Shown here: positions 26,137 through 34,963 of the stretch, piece after piece
Layout of the letters: each line of letters starts with the position of its first letter
Position numbering within the stretch: the first letter of the stretch is position 1
Assembly (NCBI RefSeq): GCF_033955345.1
Contig: NZ_CP138332.1
Coordinates: 2,356,001-2,420,000 of the forward strand
Direction of reading: 5' to 3'
DNA: 64,000 bases
DNA from: Sphingobacterium bambusae
GTDB taxonomy: Bacteria > Bacteroidota > Bacteroidia > Sphingobacteriales > Sphingobacteriaceae
The notes under the pieces: generated by a model
What the model saw: only the letters and a program-made list of their open reading frames with translations
What the model was told of the DNA's origin: nothing
Databases searched by the model: none
Position numbers and translations under genes: made by a program

Positions 26137-26900
26137 TAGTATTTTTGAGAAGAAAAAAGATCCGCAATTTTAGTAAAAAATCCGCTTTTAGGTGCCAATC
26201 CGGCAGCCTTTCGCTCCAAGTTCAGGGCTTCCCGCTTCGGTAGCACAACCATCGACATCCGCACATTGCTGATCGGACGATCCCGCTCATCCGTTTTAAC
26301 CTCAGCAATACTATCGACGGTTTCTAGGCCTTGCAAAAGCTCCCCAAAAACGGTATAGTTTCCGTCAAGGTGTGGAGTTCCTCCAATAGTCGTGTACGCT
26401 TGTCGTTGTGCTGCTGTGAGCTTCTTGCCTTTCATCCGTATCTGCTCTAATGAATCTAATCCTGCGTTGGTGAACACCCTTCCCTGCACCAAATAAAACT
26501 GTGACGCCGAAGACTGCTTGGCAGGATTATCATCCCTTGCTGCGCCAATCGTCCCTTTCTTATGAATCAAGCCTTCCTGTATTTCCGCTGGAATAGTGTA
26601 ATCCGGACCACCATTTCCCAATGCTTGTTTCTCCGCAGCATGCCTTGAATCGGGATCTCCACCTTGCACCATGAAATGATCGATCACCCGATGGAAAAGC
26701 AAGCTATCGTAATAGCCTTCCCGAACGAGGCGCACAAAGTTATCTCGATGTTTTGGTGTCTCATTATACAACTTCAGCAAGCAGGTTCCCTTATCGGTCG
26801 TTATCCGCACATAATGGAAAATCGGCGTTTTCGCACCGACCTGTCCTGCCAAAAACACCACGCAACAAAGCAGGATAATTTTTCTACTAATTTGACTCAT
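26136..26900 (-). CDS. Secreted peptidyl-prolyl cis-trans isomerase, cyclophilin type
   Basis: 254 aa. An N-terminal signal peptide (KIILLCCVVFLAGQVGA) is followed by a cyclophilin domain, with LLFHRVIDHFMVQGGDPD (Arg of the active site) and SASQFYLVQGR. The domain has an insertion around 140-175, common in Bacteroidota relatives. It catalyses proline isomerisation during protein folding in the periplasm. It is coupled to the exonuclease gene and follows a 115-aa unknown gene after 9 bp. Confidence 0.9.
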   Translation of the reverse strand: MSQISRKIILLCCVVFLAGQVGAKTPIFHYVRITTDKGTCLLKLYNETPKHRDNFVRLVREGYYDSLLFHRVIDHFMVQGGDPDSRHAAEKQALGNGGPDYTIPAEIQEGLIHKKGTIGAARDDNPAKQSSASQFYLVQGRVFTNAGLDSLEQIRMKGKKLTAAQRQAYTTIGGTPHLDGNYTVFGELLQGLETVDSIAEVKTDERDRPISNVRMSMVVLPKREALNLERKAAGLAPKSGFFTKIADLFSSQKY

Positions 26901-26909
26901 ATGAGGGTT

Positions 26910-27257
26910 TTAAAATGTGTATGTATCTTCAAAATAATCAACAATCAACGATTTCATGATGAGCTCCTGCTCCAATAAAGTGTAGTTGGGTATAGGTTTT
27001 ACCAGTTCCCAATGTGGCCAGCCCTCTGCATCTAGGCCTTTCAGTTCATAAAAGCCCATGGCGCTGAAAAGCCTGCAGGTAGCGATATGCATCAACTCCT
27101 CTTTCTCCCTTTTGGAAAAAGTTTGCGGCCCTTTGCCCAGTTCTTGAACACCTATCAGAAACAAGACGACTTTGATATCCGGTTGTTCCATATCGAACTC
27201 CCGGGCGAGTGTACGCTGCAACTCAGCCCACTTCTTATTTACCTCTGCTATTTTCAT
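26910..27257 (-). CDS. Conserved hypothetical protein, no recognised domain
   Basis: 115 aa, soluble, mainly helical, with the segment KREKEELMHIATCRLFSAMGFYEL and a Trp/Pro-rich turn (EGWPHWELVKPIPNYT). No signal peptide or membrane helix. It appears to be the first gene of an operon with the cyclophilin and exonuclease III. A TACTTTTG box at 27334-27341 (minus strand) is a candidate promoter element with a leader of about 75 nt. The function is unknown. Confidence 0.75.
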   Translation of the reverse strand: MKIAEVNKKWAELQRTLAREFDMEQPDIKVVLFLIGVQELGKGPQTFSKREKEELMHIATCRLFSAMGFYELKGLDAEGWPHWELVKPIPNYTLLEQELIMKSLIVDYFEDTYTF

Positions 27258-27414
27258 ATGTTTGCTACTTGTCCTGCTGCATCCCGTATTTTCACATTCC
27301 GCATAGAAAAGTGCTTGTACCTGCAGCAGCTAACAAAAGTAGGAAATAATTAAAGACTTTCTTTTTCTGTACCGTCATAATCCAGCTAAAACGATGCAAC
27401 AGCCAAAGACGGCC

Positions 27415-27858
27415 TTAGCCTTCTTTTTTTAATTCCTCGATGAGATCTTGACAACGATCCGCAATCATATGGTACACCGGCTCAAACTGAGTAGCATCAA
27501 AATACGGATCAGGAACAATGCCATCGAGCAAAAACATGTGCACTTTCTTTTGGTCGTCTTCATTACGTGCCAAGGCGAGCACGTCCCAATAGTTGTTCTC
27601 ATCCATCACGAAAATATGGTCGTACTGATCGAAAAAATCGTAAGCAAACAATCGAGCACGCTGTGCTGAAATATCAACGCCATACTTTTTCGCGACCGCT
27701 ACCGAGCGCTTATCTGGGCCCTGCCCGATATGCCAATCTCCAGTACCTGCCGATTCGATCGTCCAATCGAGCCCCTGCTCCTTGACCAAATGTGCCAATA
27801 TACCATGAGCCAAAGGGGAACGACAGATATTTCCCAAACATACCATTAAAATCTTCAT
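27415..27858 (-). CDS. Low-molecular-weight protein-tyrosine-phosphatase
   Basis: 147 aa. The P-loop CX5R is at the N-terminus (MVCLGNICRSPLAHG; Cys and Arg), and the general-acid Asp is in VPDPYFD near residue 122. The family dephosphorylates phosphotyrosine proteins and often acts with tyrosine kinases of polysaccharide export, but no such kinase is encoded nearby. It is a single gene. Confidence 0.92.
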   Translation of the reverse strand: MKILMVCLGNICRSPLAHGILAHLVKEQGLDWTIESAGTGDWHIGQGPDKRSVAVAKKYGVDISAQRARLFAYDFFDQYDHIFVMDENNYWDVLALARNEDDQKKVHMFLLDGIVPDPYFDATQFEPVYHMIADRCQDLIEELKKEG

Positions 27859-27882
27859 GCCCCTAAAATAGGGTATTCTCCG

Positions 27883-27921
27883 AAAAGAAAAAAGGCAGAT
27901 CGCGTGAACGATCTACCTTTT
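27883..27921 (-). terminator. Rho-independent terminator of the HtrA protease gene
   Basis: AAAAGG-C-AGATCG (27890-27902) pairs with CGATCT-A-CCTTTT (27909-27921) with one mismatch. A T-rich run follows on the minus strand. It lies 21 bp past the protease stop codon. Confidence 0.75.
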
Positions 27922-27942
27922 CCTAATCAACCATATATTCAA

Positions 27943-29493
27943 TTAATATTCAACCGGAAAGTTGAACTCAACTGTTCCTCCTTCAGAAACACCTGTGATA
28001 CGCACGATGTTGCGTTTTGTCGCCGCCAATGCTGATTCAACATCATCAACATTGTTGACCGGCTTACCGTTGACATGGGTAACGATAAGTCCTTTTTCCA
28101 CGCCAAAGTATTCAAACATCCCACCACGATGTACCTGTGTAATTACCACGCCCGAGTTTGCACCAAATTTCTTCTTCTGTGCATCGTTAGCTGGGGTAAA
28201 GCTTGCACCGAGCTTATTGAAAATCTCCGTTGCGCTCTTGCTGTTTTCGATTTCTTCGGCAGATTTCTTAGCTTCCTGTGCTTTCAAGGTGACCGTAACC
28301 TCTTTTTCTTTTCCTTCTCGTTTGTAGGTAAGTCTCAACTTATCGCCAGGACTAAGGCGTGCTACGCGTTCCTGTAAATCTGAAGATGAAAAGATTGTAT
28401 TACCTTCTACCTTGGTGATGATATCACCTTTTTTGATACCCGCTGCCGCTGCCGCACCGTCTTTAACAAGATCTGCCACATACAAGCCATTCACATCATC
28501 TACATTTAACTCTTTACGAGCGGTTTCATCCATCTCGCGGAAGTTAACGCCTACGTAACCGCGTTGCACCGCACCAAACTTCTTGAAGTCGTTAACAATC
28601 TTCTTCACCAGATTTACCGGGATGGCAAATCCGTAGCCTGCATACACACCCGTAGGTGAAGCGATAGCCGCATTGATTCCGATTAGTTCTCCTTGTGCGT
28701 TAACAAGCGCACCACCACTATTTCCCTTGTTAATTACCGCATCCGTTTGGATAAATGATTCGACGGCTGTTCGTGCAATAGACTCTTGCGGCTGTCCATA
28801 GCCATAAGGAGATCCCTGTCCCTGTCCTTGATCACCCAAAATACCAATCTGACGTCCTTTTGCACTTACGATACCTGCCGTAACGGTTGATTGTAAACTC
28901 AAGGGATAGCCAACAGCTAATACCCACTCACCGATACGTACGTTGTCCGAGTCTCCAAACTTCACGAAGGGCAAATCCTTCGCATTTACTTTCACTAATG
29001 CCAAGTCAAAATCTGGATCGCGACCGATAACTTTGGCTTCCAACGTACGCTGATCCGTCAGCTGCACCTCAATCTTGTCAGCGTCTTCCACCACGTGATT
29101 ATTCGTGACGATATAACCATCAGGAGACACCAAAACGCCCGAACCGGATGCCATAGCTTGGCGTGGTTGCGACCTACGCTGTTGAGGCATCCCAAAAAAT
29201 TCCTCAAACATATCGAATGGTGATCCGCTACCCCCGCCACGCTGCGAGTTACGAACCGACATCGTGACCTTAATATGCACAACACCCGGCGATACTGCCG
29301 CCGCTGCCTGCGTAAAATCCGGATTCCCGGTAGATGACAAAATTTCTGCGCCCGGATTATTTGCAAAATAAACCTTTTGCTGATCTTCGAAGGTCATTTT
29401 CTCCAACTGTTTATTCTCGAAGATCTTATACCCTCCGATAGCCACCGCACCTCCGACGAAGGCTGTTAATAAACTTACTCCTATCTTCTTCAT
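27943..29493 (-). CDS. HtrA/DegP-type periplasmic serine protease (Do family)
   Basis: 516 aa. An N-terminal membrane anchor or signal (SLLTAFVGGAVAIGGYKIF) precedes a trypsin-like domain with His in VTNNHVVEDAD, Asp in DFDLALVKV and Ser in NKGNSGGALV. Two PDZ domains follow (about 305-395 and 425-510). It degrades or refolds misfolded envelope proteins. A Gly/Gln-rich loop (GILGDQGQGQGSPYGYGQPQ) lies between Asp and Ser. It stands alone, divergent from dapF. Confidence 0.93.
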   Translation of the reverse strand: MKKIGVSLLTAFVGGAVAIGGYKIFENKQLEKMTFEDQQKVYFANNPGAEILSSTGNPDFTQAAAAVSPGVVHIKVTMSVRNSQRGGGSGSPFDMFEEFFGMPQQRRSQPRQAMASGSGVLVSPDGYIVTNNHVVEDADKIEVQLTDQRTLEAKVIGRDPDFDLALVKVNAKDLPFVKFGDSDNVRIGEWVLAVGYPLSLQSTVTAGIVSAKGRQIGILGDQGQGQGSPYGYGQPQESIARTAVESFIQTDAVINKGNSGGALVNAQGELIGINAAIASPTGVYAGYGFAIPVNLVKKIVNDFKKFGAVQRGYVGVNFREMDETARKELNVDDVNGLYVADLVKDGAAAAAGIKKGDIITKVEGNTIFSSSDLQERVARLSPGDKLRLTYKREGKEKEVTVTLKAQEAKKSAEEIENSKSATEIFNKLGASFTPANDAQKKKFGANSGVVITQVHRGGMFEYFGVEKGLIVTHVNGKPVNNVDDVESALAATKRNIVRITGVSEGGTVEFNFPVEY

Positions 29494-29711
29494 GTTACTA
29501 ATTGCTATAAATCTCTATTTTAAAAAAAATCTTTAGTTTTACACTGTTGTTAAAGGTTAAGTCAAATGTAATACCATTAGAAATGCCTTGTCAACTTTTG
29601 GCAGTTAAAAAATGTTAACTAAATTGGTTATCTATAGTTTTTTAACATCATTTAACAATCGGAACAACTTTTGTAACAAGAATATTAATTTCAATCCAAC
29701 TTTTCAAGTAA

Positions 29712-30494
29712 ATGAGTGAAAAATTATTTTTTTCAAAATATCAAGGCGCAGGGAATGATTTCATTCTAGTGGACAACAGGACAGGTTTTTTCGATCGTTC
29801 CAACGTTGATTTAGTTAAAAGTCTTTGCGATCGGCGATTTGGAATCGGCGCAGACGGTCTTATGCTACTTCAAGATATAAAAAACTTTGATTTCGAGATG
29901 GTGTACTTTAATGCTGATGGCCGCGAAGGAACAATGTGCGGAAACGGAGGTCGATGTATCGTAGCCTTTGCTCGTGACCTTGGACTGATTAACGATAACA
30001 CTGCCTTTTTGGCAGTAGATGGCAGCCATGAAGCCAAAATACAACGTGAACAAGTAGATTTGGGCATGATAAACGTCAGCACGACCGCCCGCGATGGTGC
30101 TGCATATATCATTAACACCGGCTCTCCTCATTATATTCAATTCGTGGAAGACCTGAAAAATCTATCCGTATATGATGCTGGCTATGCTATCCGCAATAAC
30201 GACACTTATCGTGAAGCAGGCATCAATGTGAACTTTATCGAACAAGAGTCCGACGGCGGTTACTTTGTACGCACCTTCGAACGTGGCGTGGAAGATGAAA
30301 CGCTAGCCTGTGGAACAGGAGCAACTGCTGCAGCCATGGCCGTCGCGCTAGCAAACGGACTTGAAGGGCATTTAGAAATTCCCATTCGCGTCCTTGGCGG
30401 ACAGCTTTATATTAGCTTCCACCGAGCCGGAGACTTGTTTACCGATGTGCGCCTGAAAGGACCAGCACAGTTTGTTTTTAGCGGAAAAATCTAA
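29712..30494 (+). CDS. dapF: Diaminopimelate epimerase
   Basis: 260 aa, a normal length for DapF. It interconverts LL- and meso-diaminopimelate for lysine and peptidoglycan synthesis. The two catalytic cysteines are visible in GTMCGNGGRCIVAFA (first) and ETLACGTGATAAAMA (second), with QGAGNDFILVDNR at the N-terminus. It is a single gene. The 218 bp upstream, shared with the HtrA gene, shows no clear -7 box. Confidence 0.95.
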   Translation: MSEKLFFSKYQGAGNDFILVDNRTGFFDRSNVDLVKSLCDRRFGIGADGLMLLQDIKNFDFEMVYFNADGREGTMCGNGGRCIVAFARDLGLINDNTAFLAVDGSHEAKIQREQVDLGMINVSTTARDGAAYIINTGSPHYIQFVEDLKNLSVYDAGYAIRNNDTYREAGINVNFIEQESDGGYFVRTFERGVEDETLACGTGATAAAMAVALANGLEGHLEIPIRVLGGQLYISFHRAGDLFTDVRLKGPAQFVFSGKI

Positions 30495-30516
30495 TTTTTT
30501 CACATTTAATCCCACT

Positions 30517-30536
30517 ATCGGCTCACGCGAGCCGAT
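30517..30536. other. Small hairpin downstream of dapF
   Basis: ATCGGCTC and GAGCCGAT pair perfectly around ACGC, but no T-run follows on either strand. It may be a weak terminator or an mRNA-stabilising 3' structure. Confidence 0.35.
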
Positions 30537-30602
30537 GAAAAGACTAACTATATTACATTTTATGTATATTAGAGCCTTTTTTTAGGCGCTCTAGAAACTT
30601 GC

Positions 30603-33479
30603 ATGCAACAAATTGACACAAAATTACCATTCAAATTAGTTTATTCGCTGGGAGAACATCCTTACTTGGGTTTCCTGATTGAGCCACATGTGGTTCAACT
30701 TAACCCAAACGGTTCTTATTCACTCAGCTACAAACGAATCTTCACCAATACCGTTGGTGATTTTGCGTCGGCCTTGCAAGATGACGATTATCAGATCATT
30801 AAACTGCTCGACGAGATCGAACAAACCAATATCATTAAGCGGTATAACAAAAAAGCGATGCGCCCTGTAGATTTCTTCGGAAAAATCTTTGATCAGAAGA
30901 TCTATGATTATATCCGTCCGAAGATTGAACAAAAGATGCTGTCGGTATTGGAAAGAATAAAAGGGAAGCCGTTATTTTTGATGAGTAAAGATGGCTACCC
31001 CGCCGATCAGGAGTTAAAACTCGCCGAACAGCCGATGTCTATCCTTTTCCATTTTCGGAGAAACGAAGAAGAAACACGCTACTTTCCAACGTTGAAATAT
31101 GACGGACAGCGGATAGATTTCATGTACAAAGGGGCGCAGGTAGTCGTCAACAAACAAGCTTGGCTTTTGCTAGAAAATACGCTCTATCATTTCGATCAAG
31201 AGATGGACGGCAAAAAGCTAAGCCCTTTTCTTCATAAACGATACATCGCTGTTCCACGATCCACAGAGCGGAAATATTTTGAAGCCTTCGTCACTGGCCT
31301 TGTCGAAAAGTACAATGTATATGCGGAAGGCTTTGAGATTAAGACCCACCGCGAAAATGCTTCTCCCGTACTAAAACTATTCTATGTAGCGTCTGGGGAA
31401 TCATTTGTGCAGCTGTCTTTCAACTACGGCCCCTACGAATTTTCCGCCGGATCCCAACATCCTGTCACCGTTCGTTTGGAGCATCAAGAAGAAGTTGACC
31501 ACTATATCTTTCACCGTATAAAACGATCGCTGGAATGGGAGCAGCGACAAGCCAACTACTTGGAAGGGCATGGCCTCGAAAAAAAGGACGCCCTATTTGG
31601 CAGCTACGTCTTGCCGGAAGGCAATGCTTCTATACTGGAGTGGCTGAACAACAGCAAAGAGCAATTGATCGAACAAGGCTTCATCATCAAACAGGCCAAG
31701 GGGGAGAAAACCATATTTATCGGAAAAACTTCTTTGGAGATAACCATTGAAGAGAGCAATGACTGGTTTGACATTCAAGCAGTGGCCTACTTCGGTCCCT
31801 ATGAAATTCCATTTCTAGATCTACGAGAGCATATTCTCAACAGAAACAGAGAATTTATATTGCCGAATGGCGAGATAGCCATCATTCCTGAAGAGTGGTT
31901 TTCGCAATATGAGCATCTTTTTCAGTTTGCAACCAAGAAAGATAGCTTGAAACTCAGCAAAACACATATCGGACTTGTTTATGAACTGTCAGAAAATACG
32001 CAGGTGTCTTTTCACCGCAAGCTGGAGCAGCTTTTAAACTTCGAGCAGATCGAGGATGCAGCACTTCCTGAGGCATTTCAAGGAGAGTTGCGCCCCTATC
32101 AACGAGCAGGCTACAATTGGTTTCACTTTCTCCAGCGTTACAAATTCGGGGGATGCCTAGCTGACGATATGGGTCTCGGAAAAACCGTGCAAACCTTAGC
32201 GCTGCTGCAACAGCAAAAAGAAGAATTGAAAGGTAGTGATCATGCAAAGGTATCTCTACTGATTCTCCCTACCTCACTGATTTACAACTGGCAAAAAGAA
32301 GCCGAAAAATTTGCACCGCAACTCCGGATACTACTCCATACGGGTAGTAACCGATTAAAAGATCCATACGGATTCACACATTTCGACTTGGTTATCACCA
32401 CCTATGGCATCGCACGTAGCGACGAGGAGATGTTGGCAAAATCATTCTTCAACTATATTATTTTGGATGAAAGCCAACACATAAAAAATCCGACATCCAA
32501 ATCATTCAGAGCCATTAAAGGTTTAAAAAGTCGACATAAGTTGGCCCTCAGTGGTACTCCTATAGAAAACTCGGTGGCCGATATTTGGTCGCAGATGCAT
32601 TTTTCCAATCCCGGTTTACTTGGTTCTTACAGCTATTTCCAAAAAGAGTTCGTAACGCCCATTGAGAAAAAGAAAGATGAAGACAAAGCTGCTCGACTGC
32701 AGGCCATCATTAAACCCTTCATCCTACGCCGCACGAAAGATCAGGTAGCAAAAGAACTTCCGCCAAAAACCGAGCAGACCATCTATTGCGAAATGTTGGA
32801 CGAACAAGCAGAGCTCTACGAAAGCACAAAGTCGGAATACAGAAATGCCATCTTGGACAACGCCTTAAAACAACAAGGAAAGGGAAACCAAATCATCCTT
32901 CTTCAAGGCTTAACCAAGTTAAGGCAGATAGCCAATCATCCGCTCATGTTGGATCAACAGCGGGACATGCCCTCGGGCAAGTTCGATGCTGTCATCGAGA
33001 TGATAGATTCCGTATCTTCGGAAGGCCATAAAGTGCTTATTTTTTCGCAGTTTGTGAAACATTTGCAACTGTTTAAATCCTACTTTGAAAGAAAAGGAAA
33101 AGCTTATGCTTATCTGGATGGAAGCACTCGCGATCGTGCAGAAGCCGTTTCCACATTCAAGGAAAAAGCAGACATCAACCTGTTCCTTATCTCTATAAAA
33201 GCAGGGGGTGTAGGATTAAATCTAACCGAAGCTGATTATGTTTTCATCTTGGATCCATGGTGGAACCCAGCCGTTGAGCAGCAAGCTATCGATCGATCGC
33301 ACCGCATTGGACAGACGAAGAACGTTTTCATCTACAAATTCATTAGCAAGGATACCGTTGAAGAAAAGATCTTGGCATTACAAAATAGAAAACGTGCCAT
33401 ATCTTCCGCGTTGATCACCACCGAGGAAAGCTTTGTGAAATCGCTATCCACTGAAGATATACAAGAACTACTGCGTTAG
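30603..33479 (+). CDS. SNF2-family DNA-dependent ATPase/helicase-like protein
   Basis: 958 aa. The N-terminal half (about 1-490) is a poorly conserved helical region seen in bacterial SNF2 proteins. The C-terminal half is the Swi2/Snf2 motor: Walker A GLGKT (524-528), Walker B ILDESQHIKNP, LSGTPIENSVADIWSQ, and the helicase C part SIKAGGVGLNLTEADYVF with PAVEQQAIDRSHRIGQ. Such proteins translocate on DNA and may remodel RNA polymerase or chromosome proteins. No nuclease, methylase or phospholipase partner is adjacent, so a DISARM- or Gabija-like defence role is not supported. It converges on the pigment operon. Confidence 0.92.
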   Translation: MQQIDTKLPFKLVYSLGEHPYLGFLIEPHVVQLNPNGSYSLSYKRIFTNTVGDFASALQDDDYQIIKLLDEIEQTNIIKRYNKKAMRPVDFFGKIFDQKIYDYIRPKIEQKMLSVLERIKGKPLFLMSKDGYPADQELKLAEQPMSILFHFRRNEEETRYFPTLKYDGQRIDFMYKGAQVVVNKQAWLLLENTLYHFDQEMDGKKLSPFLHKRYIAVPRSTERKYFEAFVTGLVEKYNVYAEGFEIKTHRENASPVLKLFYVASGESFVQLSFNYGPYEFSAGSQHPVTVRLEHQEEVDHYIFHRIKRSLEWEQRQANYLEGHGLEKKDALFGSYVLPEGNASILEWLNNSKEQLIEQGFIIKQAKGEKTIFIGKTSLEITIEESNDWFDIQAVAYFGPYEIPFLDLREHILNRNREFILPNGEIAIIPEEWFSQYEHLFQFATKKDSLKLSKTHIGLVYELSENTQVSFHRKLEQLLNFEQIEDAALPEAFQGELRPYQRAGYNWFHFLQRYKFGGCLADDMGLGKTVQTLALLQQQKEELKGSDHAKVSLLILPTSLIYNWQKEAEKFAPQLRILLHTGSNRLKDPYGFTHFDLVITTYGIARSDEEMLAKSFFNYIILDESQHIKNPTSKSFRAIKGLKSRHKLALSGTPIENSVADIWSQMHFSNPGLLGSYSYFQKEFVTPIEKKKDEDKAARLQAIIKPFILRRTKDQVAKELPPKTEQTIYCEMLDEQAELYESTKSEYRNAILDNALKQQGKGNQIILLQGLTKLRQIANHPLMLDQQRDMPSGKFDAVIEMIDSVSSEGHKVLIFSQFVKHLQLFKSYFERKGKAYAYLDGSTRDRAEAVSTFKEKADINLFLISIKAGGVGLNLTEADYVFILDPWWNPAVEQQAIDRSHRIGQTKNVFIYKFISKDTVEEKILALQNRKRAISSALITTEESFVKSLSTEDIQELLR

Positions 33480-33487
33480 AAAGCTAC

Positions 33488-33507
33488 TTACTTTCTTTAA
33501 AAAGTAA
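33488..33507. terminator. Weak AT-rich hairpin between convergent genes
   Basis: TTACTTT (33488-33494) pairs with AAAGTAA (33501-33507). It lies between the SNF2 gene stop (+) and the last pigment gene stop (-). The stem is short and AT-rich, so termination here is only possible. Confidence 0.35.
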
Positions 33508-33511
33508 CGAA

Positions 33512-34819
33512 CTAACCCGTAGAAGCGCGCTTATCGATAAAGGTGATGGGCTTTCTGCTTAATGGGTTGAAGATAATCTTTTGCAGCTCTTCCGTGGACC
33601 TCCATTCTATACGAGGGCTAACGCGCAGCTTTGCTCGGAAATGATCCTTTACTTCAGCTAACATTTCTTCCGACTGCTCCTTGGCACTTATATAAACTAC
33701 AATTTCATCTGTTCCGATATCGTTATCAAATATCTCGATGACGTGATGTTCAATATTCGCAAATCCTGCCAGCAGATCGTGCATCGCCGGCGGATACAAT
33801 GTTGTCCCCTTGTATTTCACCATATGTTGCTTGCGTCCCTCTACTGGACCTATGCGGTAGGTATGTCGACCGCAGGCGCAAGGCTCACTGTGACGCCGAA
33901 CAATATCTCCCGTCTTAAAGCGCAACAAAGGAACACCCTGCACGCCAAGTGTGGTAATCACAAGTTCTCCACTTTGCCCGTCGGCAACGGGCTGTTCGAG
34001 CTCATCCAACACTTCTGTAATGATGAGATCCTCATGCACATGCCCCCCTTGAAAGAAGGCACATTCGGTAAAGGCAGCTCCCATTTCCGTTGACGCATAC
34101 GTAGAATGCAGCCGAATAGGCCATTTCTCCCTGATACGCGAGGTCAACAACGAATCCTGAAATTGCTGATCGCGAAGTGACTCTCCGATACAAAGTACCG
34201 TCTCCACGCCCGAGTTGCGGTAGTCTATCCCATGTTGCTCGGCATATTCAATCATCTTTAACAAAAATGAAGGCACCGCAATTAAAAAGCGCGGTTTATA
34301 TTGCAATATAGCATCCCATTGCATCTGCGGCACACCAGATCCGACACGCAGGATAGCAGCTCCCATTTTTCGTAAGCCTAGAAAATAAGCTAGTCCCGCC
34401 ATAAAACGACGGTCCATCGTGGTCATCAGCTGCACAAGATCGCCTTTTTTTATGCCGATGGTTTCGAAGGAACGCATCTCATTGTATGCTAAACGTTCCA
34501 AGTCAGCCTCCGTAAGACCAAAGGATACCGGCCTACCTAAGGTGCCCGACGTAGAACAGTAATCTACAATTTCAGAACGTTCTACACAGAAAAACTCTTC
34601 GTTATGTTGTTGAATATCGTCCTTACTCGTTGTGGGGATTACAGACAAGTCCTCGATAGTAGAAATGGCATGCACATCAATGCCATGTTTAGCGAACAAT
34701 CGACTATAATACGGTGACTTTTCCTGTAGGTAGTGTAACTGACGACGTAAAAGCTCTTCTTGATATGCTTTGATCTCTTTCGCGGTCTGTCTCTCCATTA
34801 CCAATTTTTGTTCCATCAT
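33512..34819 (-). CDS. Adenylate-forming ligase of the phenylacetate-CoA ligase family (aryl starter activation)
   Basis: 435 aa ANL-superfamily enzyme. The AMP-binding P-loop variant is DYCSTSGTLGRPVSFGLTE (about 110-127). Later motifs include STYASTEMGAAFTEC and LLRFKTGDIVRR. It has the size and motifs of PaaK-like ligases, which activate aryl acids as adenylates and load them on CoA or a carrier protein. In this cluster the natural substrate is 4-coumarate from the ammonia-lyase, matching the role of ApeH in the aryl polyene pathway. It is the last gene of the operon and lies 144 bp after the previous one, so a separate promoter is possible. Confidence 0.85.
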   Translation of the reverse strand: MMEQKLVMERQTAKEIKAYQEELLRRQLHYLQEKSPYYSRLFAKHGIDVHAISTIEDLSVIPTTSKDDIQQHNEEFFCVERSEIVDYCSTSGTLGRPVSFGLTEADLERLAYNEMRSFETIGIKKGDLVQLMTTMDRRFMAGLAYFLGLRKMGAAILRVGSGVPQMQWDAILQYKPRFLIAVPSFLLKMIEYAEQHGIDYRNSGVETVLCIGESLRDQQFQDSLLTSRIREKWPIRLHSTYASTEMGAAFTECAFFQGGHVHEDLIITEVLDELEQPVADGQSGELVITTLGVQGVPLLRFKTGDIVRRHSEPCACGRHTYRIGPVEGRKQHMVKYKGTTLYPPAMHDLLAGFANIEHHVIEIFDNDIGTDEIVVYISAKEQSEEMLAEVKDHFRAKLRVSPRIEWRSTEELQKIIFNPLSRKPITFIDKRASTG

Positions 34820-34963
34820 TATTTACCATTTTCTCTTAGGGACTTTGTCTAACGCTTATACTCCTAAGCTTTCTAGATCAAAAAGAAAGCATGAAGATAT
34901 AAAATTATTCACATATTAATCCCCTTTTGCGACAGCCATGTCTTTTTCGGTTCCTAGATATGT

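Noticed and set aside
30571..30593. AGAGC...GCTCT structure before the SNF2 gene as a riboswitch
   Set aside because: Only a 6-bp stem with a T-rich loop; no known riboswitch core is visible.
30603..33479. SNF2 protein as part of a phage-defence system
   Set aside because: No methylase, nuclease or phospholipase D partner is adjacent; its neighbours are dapF and the pigment operon.
34868..34890. GCTTTCT/AGAAAGC hairpin before the ligase gene as a terminator inside the operon
   Set aside because: A 7-bp stem with no following T-run on the minus strand; at most an attenuator, not supported.
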